From: CAVSXS01 sp963767715
GTDB lineage: Bacteria > Chloroflexota > Ktedonobacteria > Ktedonobacterales > Ktedonobacteraceae
Assembly (NCBI GenBank): GCA_963767715.1
Contig: CAVYFA010000007.1
Span: 1-64,000, forward strand
Reading direction: 5' to 3'
Length of the DNA: 64,000 nucleotides
The position numbers and the translations under genes were made by a program. The notes below the pieces were generated by a model that worked only from the letters and a program-made list of their open reading frames with translations, was not told the origin of the DNA and searched no databases. Shown here in pieces: positions 61,004 to 64,000 of the stretch (positions within the stretch are counted from its first letter, which is position 1; every line of letters begins with the position of its first letter).

Positions 61004-61055
61004 CTGTAGGGGCGGGAATGGAGAGGAGTGGTGTGGGGACCCTTGGGTCGCCCTG
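61004..61055. repeat. dispersed GC-rich repeat, copy G
   Basis: GCTGTAGGGGCGGGAATGGA, then GGTGTGGGGACCCTTGGGTC and GCCCTGG. Very close to copy B at 1914. It stands between the operator and the fuconate dehydratase gene. Confidence 0.75.
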
Positions 61056-61083
61056 GTGGTAGTTAGTCCGCATACAGCGAAGC

Positions 61084-61118
61084 TTCTGGCGTGGAGAGGA
61101 GTGGTGCGGGGACCCTTT
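61084..61118. repeat. dispersed GC-rich repeat, partial copy H
   Basis: TGGAGAGGAGTGGTGCGGGG then ACCCTTTC repeats the middle of copy G about 65 bases further on. A TATAAT box (61149-61154) lies just downstream, before the fuconate dehydratase gene. Confidence 0.6.
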
Positions 61119-61202
61119 CAAATCGGCGCCAATGGGGCAAAGCCGGAGTATAATACAGGCAAGCATGGCTGAAGTTAGTCGTCAAGCGGAAGGAGAAGTG
61201 TA

Positions 61203-62513
61203 GTGGCGCTCACTATAGTCGGTGTCCAGGCATACGATATTCGTTTCCCAACGTCGCGGACCCTGGCCGGCTCCGATGCTATGAATAACGACCCGGATTA
61301 TTCCGCGGCCTACGTGGTTCTACGGACCGACCATCCTGCCGGCCTTGAGGGGCACGGCCTGACCTTTACCATCGGACGTGGAAACGAAGTCTGTGTCGCT
61401 GCCATCCGTGCGCTGGCCCCGCTCGTCACCGGACGAACCCTGGAGTCGTTCACCTCCGATATGCGTGCCTTCTGGCGCTATGTCACCGGTGACAGCCAGT
61501 TGCGCTGGATTGGGCCGGAGAAGGGTGTCATTCACCTGGCCACCGCAGCGGTGGTCAACGCGGTCTGGGATCTGTGGGCCAAAGTCGAGGGCAAGCCGCT
61601 CTGGAAGCTGCTCACCGATATGACGCCGGAAGAGCTTGTCTCCTGCATAGATTTCCGCTACATTAGCGATGTCCTGACCCCCGATGAAGCGCTGGACTTG
61701 CTACATCGTCAGGCTCTAACCAGGCCCGAGCGCGAGGCGGAGATGCGGCAGCTCGGTTTTCCCGCCTATACAACCGGTGCGGGCTGGTCGGGCTATAGCG
61801 ATGAACAGATGCGCCTGCTCTGCCGTAATGCGCTGGCCAACGGCTGGCGGCACTTCAAACTGAAGGTCGGCCTCAGCCTGGAGAACGATCTGCACCGTGC
61901 GCGTATCATGCGCGCAGAGATTGGGACTGAGAACACCTTAATGCTGGACGCGAACCAGGTGTGGGAGGTGAACGAGGCCATCAATGCCATGCAGCGCCTG
62001 GCTGTATTTGACCCCTTCTGGATCGAAGAACCAACCAGCCCGGACGATATTCTGGGGCATGCCACCATTGCGCGCGCTATCGAGCCAATCCGCGTTGCCA
62101 CAGGCGAGCACGTGCAGAATCGCATCATCTTCAAGCAACTCTTTCAGGCCAACGCTATCGGCATCTGCCAGATCGATGCATGCCGCGTCGGAGGGGTAAA
62201 CGAGGTCCTGGCGATTTTGCTCATGGCCGCCAGGTTCGGCATCCCAGTCTGTCCGCACGCGGGCGGTGTTGGCCTGAGCGAATATGTGCAGCATCTCTCA
62301 CTCTTCGACTACATCGCTATTAGCGGCTCGCTCGAGAACCGCATGATCGAGTACACTCCCCACTTGCACGAGCATTTTGTGCATCCGGTCGTTATCAGGG
62401 ACGGCCGCTATATGCCCCCGGACGCCCCAGGATATAGCGTGACGATGTATCCCGCGTCGATTGCCGCCTACTCCTATCCCGGTGGGTCGGCGTGGGTAGA
62501 TGAAAGGAGTTAA
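61203..62513 (+). CDS. L-fuconate dehydratase (enolase superfamily)
   Basis: 436 residues, the usual length of L-fuconate dehydratase (about 440). The enolase-superfamily set is complete: Lys pair in KLKVG (about 219-221), metal ligands in LMLDANQ (about 246), WIEEPTSPDD (about 274) and TGEHVQNR (about 301), and the catalytic His in CPHAGGVGL (about 351). The opening VGVQAYDIRFPTSRTLAGSD matches the family. It removes water from L-fuconate to give 2-keto-3-deoxy-L-fuconate. Start codon GTG, AAGGAG upstream. First gene of the catabolic operon. Confidence 0.93.
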   Translation: MALTIVGVQAYDIRFPTSRTLAGSDAMNNDPDYSAAYVVLRTDHPAGLEGHGLTFTIGRGNEVCVAAIRALAPLVTGRTLESFTSDMRAFWRYVTGDSQLRWIGPEKGVIHLATAAVVNAVWDLWAKVEGKPLWKLLTDMTPEELVSCIDFRYISDVLTPDEALDLLHRQALTRPEREAEMRQLGFPAYTTGAGWSGYSDEQMRLLCRNALANGWRHFKLKVGLSLENDLHRARIMRAEIGTENTLMLDANQVWEVNEAINAMQRLAVFDPFWIEEPTSPDDILGHATIARAIEPIRVATGEHVQNRIIFKQLFQANAIGICQIDACRVGGVNEVLAILLMAARFGIPVCPHAGGVGLSEYVQHLSLFDYIAISGSLENRMIEYTPHLHEHFVHPVVIRDGRYMPPDAPGYSVTMYPASIAAYSYPGGSAWVDERS

Positions 62514-62515
62514 TA

Positions 62516-63310
62516 GTGCAAAGGGTTGGACTGGTGTTTCGCTTAGATCAAAAAATCGCCTTCGTAACAGGTGCCGGATCGGGCATCGGAGAGCACATCG
62601 CGCGCCTCTTTGCGCAGCAGGGCGCGCATGTCATCCTTGCTGACGTCAGGCTTGACGCCGCGGAGCGCGTTGCCGGCGAAATTCGTGCTTCCGGAGGAAG
62701 CGCACGCGCCCAGCAGCTTGATGTGGCTGAAGAGTCCCAGGTCAAAGCCGCGATAGAGCGCGTCACCGCTACCGAAGGCCGGCTCGATATCCTGGTCAAC
62801 AATGCCGGCATCAGCCACGTTGGCACTATCCTGGAGACCAGCCTGGAAGATTGGGAGAGTGTGATGCGCGTGAATGCCCGCGGCGTCTTCCTCTGCTCGC
62901 GTGAAGGGGTACGCCAGATGCTCGCGCAATCGCCGCCTGGAGGGGTAATCATCAACATGTCTTCGGTGGCGGCCAGCATCGGTATCGAGCGGCGCCTGCC
63001 CTACTGTGCGAGCAAAGGCGCAGTGCTGGCGCTGACGCGCTCGATTGCCATCGACTTCGCCACGCGGGGCATTCGCTGCAACGCCATCTGCCCTGGCACC
63101 GTTCAAACGCCATTCGTGGAGGGCTACCTGGCTCGCCATTTCGCCGGCCACGAGGACGAGGTGCGCCAGCAACTCCATGCTCGCCAACCCATCGGCCGCA
63201 TGGGACGCCCGGATGAGATCGCCAATGCCGCGCTCTACCTGGCCTCGGACGAGGCCGCCTTTGTGACAGGCTCGGCGCTCGTCATCGACGGCGGCTGGAC
63301 AGCAATGTAG
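62516..63310 (+). CDS. short-chain dehydrogenase, probable 2-keto-3-deoxy-L-fuconate dehydrogenase
   Basis: 264 residues. NAD motif VTGAGSGIG (about 18-26), NNAG, catalytic Ser in NMSSVA, YCASK, and the late PIGRMGRPDEIANAALYLAS. GTG start at 62516, two bases after the dehydratase stop, with AAAGGAG spanning the end of that gene. Position after L-fuconate dehydratase fits an enzyme that oxidises the keto-deoxy acid, but the exact substrate is inferred from context. Confidence 0.88.
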   Translation: MQRVGLVFRLDQKIAFVTGAGSGIGEHIARLFAQQGAHVILADVRLDAAERVAGEIRASGGSARAQQLDVAEESQVKAAIERVTATEGRLDILVNNAGISHVGTILETSLEDWESVMRVNARGVFLCSREGVRQMLAQSPPGGVIINMSSVAASIGIERRLPYCASKGAVLALTRSIAIDFATRGIRCNAICPGTVQTPFVEGYLARHFAGHEDEVRQQLHARQPIGRMGRPDEIANAALYLASDEAAFVTGSALVIDGGWTAM

Positions 63311-63358
63311 GGACGCGATTCATCGCATCCTCTGACCACGCTCGAAATGGAGGAACAT

Positions 63359-64000
63359 ATGCCTTCTCAGTCAGAAGCCTCAAGGCCGCTCGCCTTGCGC
63401 CCGCTCGGCTCGACAGGCCTGCAGGTGACGCCCATTTGCATCGGTACAGCCCCGCTTGGGAGCATGCTGGAGACCTTCGACTATGAAGTCCCCGAAGAGC
63501 GCGCCCTGGCCACGCTGCGCGCTTTCTTCGCCGGTCACAGCAACAGCGGGACCAGTCCCTTCAACTTCCTGGATACCGCTGCCTCCTACGGCGACGGCGA
63601 GAGCGAGCGCCGCATCGGTATCGTGCTCCGCGAGCTTGGCGGGCTTCCACCCGGCTTTGTGCTGGCAACCAAGGCCGACCGCGACTTGCAGACCGGCATC
63701 TTTACCGGCGCGCAGATGCGGCGCAGCGTCGAGCGCAGCCTGCGCCTCCTGGGCCTGGATCAACTGCAACTCGTCTACCTCCACGACCCCGAGCATATCT
63801 CCTTCGAAGAGGCTATGCAGCCGGGCGGTCCAGTCGAGGTGCTGCAGCTCTGTAAAGAAGAAGGTCTGATCGCGCACCTGGGCGTTGCGGGTGGCCCGAT
63901 CGATCTGATGAAGCGCTTTGTCGAAACCAGCCTCTTTGAGGCGGCCATTTCGCATAATCGCTTCACACTCCTCAACCGCGAGGCTGAACCGCTCTGGGAG
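63359..64000 (+). CDS. aldo/keto reductase, probable L-fucose dehydrogenase (partial at window end)
   Basis: At least 214 residues; the gene runs off the window. The aldo/keto reductase barrel is clear: LRPLGSTGLQVTPICIGTAP, catalytic Asp and Tyr in FLDTAASYGDGESERRIG, Lys in LATKADRD, His in LVYLHDPEH. The D-threo-aldose/L-fucose dehydrogenase subgroup oxidises the sugar to its lactone. Together with the dehydratase and the SDR this completes an oxidative L-fucose path except for a lactonase. GGAGG lies five bases before the ATG. Confidence 0.85.
   Translation, partial: MPSQSEASRPLALRPLGSTGLQVTPICIGTAPLGSMLETFDYEVPEERALATLRAFFAGHSNSGTSPFNFLDTAASYGDGESERRIGIVLRELGGLPPGFVLATKADRDLQTGIFTGAQMRRSVERSLRLLGLDQLQLVYLHDPEHISFEEAMQPGGPVEVLQLCKEEGLIAHLGVAGGPIDLMKRFVETSLFEAAISHNRFTLLNREAEPLWE

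Overview
The window looks like a piece of a Chloroflexota chromosome, most likely class Ktedonobacteria. The signs are tandem cysteine-rich repeat proteins with twin-arginine leaders, a large MalT-like LuxR ATPase, a GAF-rich sensor kinase, stand-alone molybdenum hydroxylases, a flavin-dependent luciferase-like enzyme and a GC-rich dispersed repeat. This assignment comes from gene content and style only. Most of the DNA is moderately GC-rich; about 35.5-37.9 kb is a sharply AT-rich island.

Layout. 0-6.6 kb: a frameshifted lipoprotein, a DNA methyltransferase, an inositol-monophosphatase-like protein, a membrane-anchored C39-like peptidase and a small methyltransferase operon. 6.7-14.6 kb (minus strand): three Tat-signal, cysteine-rich repeat proteins with two TatA paralogues and a MauE-thioredoxin-thioredoxin-thioredoxin fusion, which together look like a dedicated export and disulfide module. 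15.2-25.1 kb: LuxR/ATPase regulator, esterase, DUF72 protein, thioesterase, ECF sigma factor and a zinc-ribbon dynamin-like GTPase. 25.86 kb: a selenocysteine tRNA. 26-31.5 kb: polysaccharide deacetylase, acyl-ACP thioesterase, OsmC and EamA transporter mixed with broken genes (class II aldolase, LuxR remnant, frameshifted luciferase-like gene) and dispersed repeats. 31.8-35.5 kb: a paoABC-type aldehyde/xanthine oxidoreductase operon.

35.6-44.3 kb (minus strand): a signalling cluster. A seven-GAF histidine kinase, now split into three reading frames, is followed by a pseudo-receiver, a receiver fused to a phosphotransferase/kinase-like domain, and an AAA-type ATPase. Its downstream end decays into stop codons inside the AT-rich island, where a second ATPase relic lies. 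44.4-52.7 kb (minus strand): one long run of glucose-6-phosphate dehydrogenase, membrane electron-transfer protein, NasA-like molybdopterin oxidoreductase (broken by an in-frame TGA and a frameshift), 4Fe-4S protein, Rieske protein, HPP-family membrane protein and heme A synthase. 52.8-55.2 kb: a stand-alone form-II CoxL-like hydroxylase.

56.3-64 kb: a ribose-type sugar ABC transporter and a GntR repressor face, across a perfect palindromic operator, an L-fuconate dehydratase, an SDR dehydrogenase and an aldo/keto reductase cut by the window end. Together these read as uptake and oxidative breakdown of L-fucose or a similar sugar.

Several genes carry single-base frameshifts or in-frame stops (lipoprotein, luciferase-like enzyme, GAF kinase twice, receiver-kinase, ATPase, NasA-like enzyme). 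Either this assembly has indel errors or this part of the genome is decaying. Boundaries of the broken genes are therefore given per reading frame, with the likely intact gene explained in the text.
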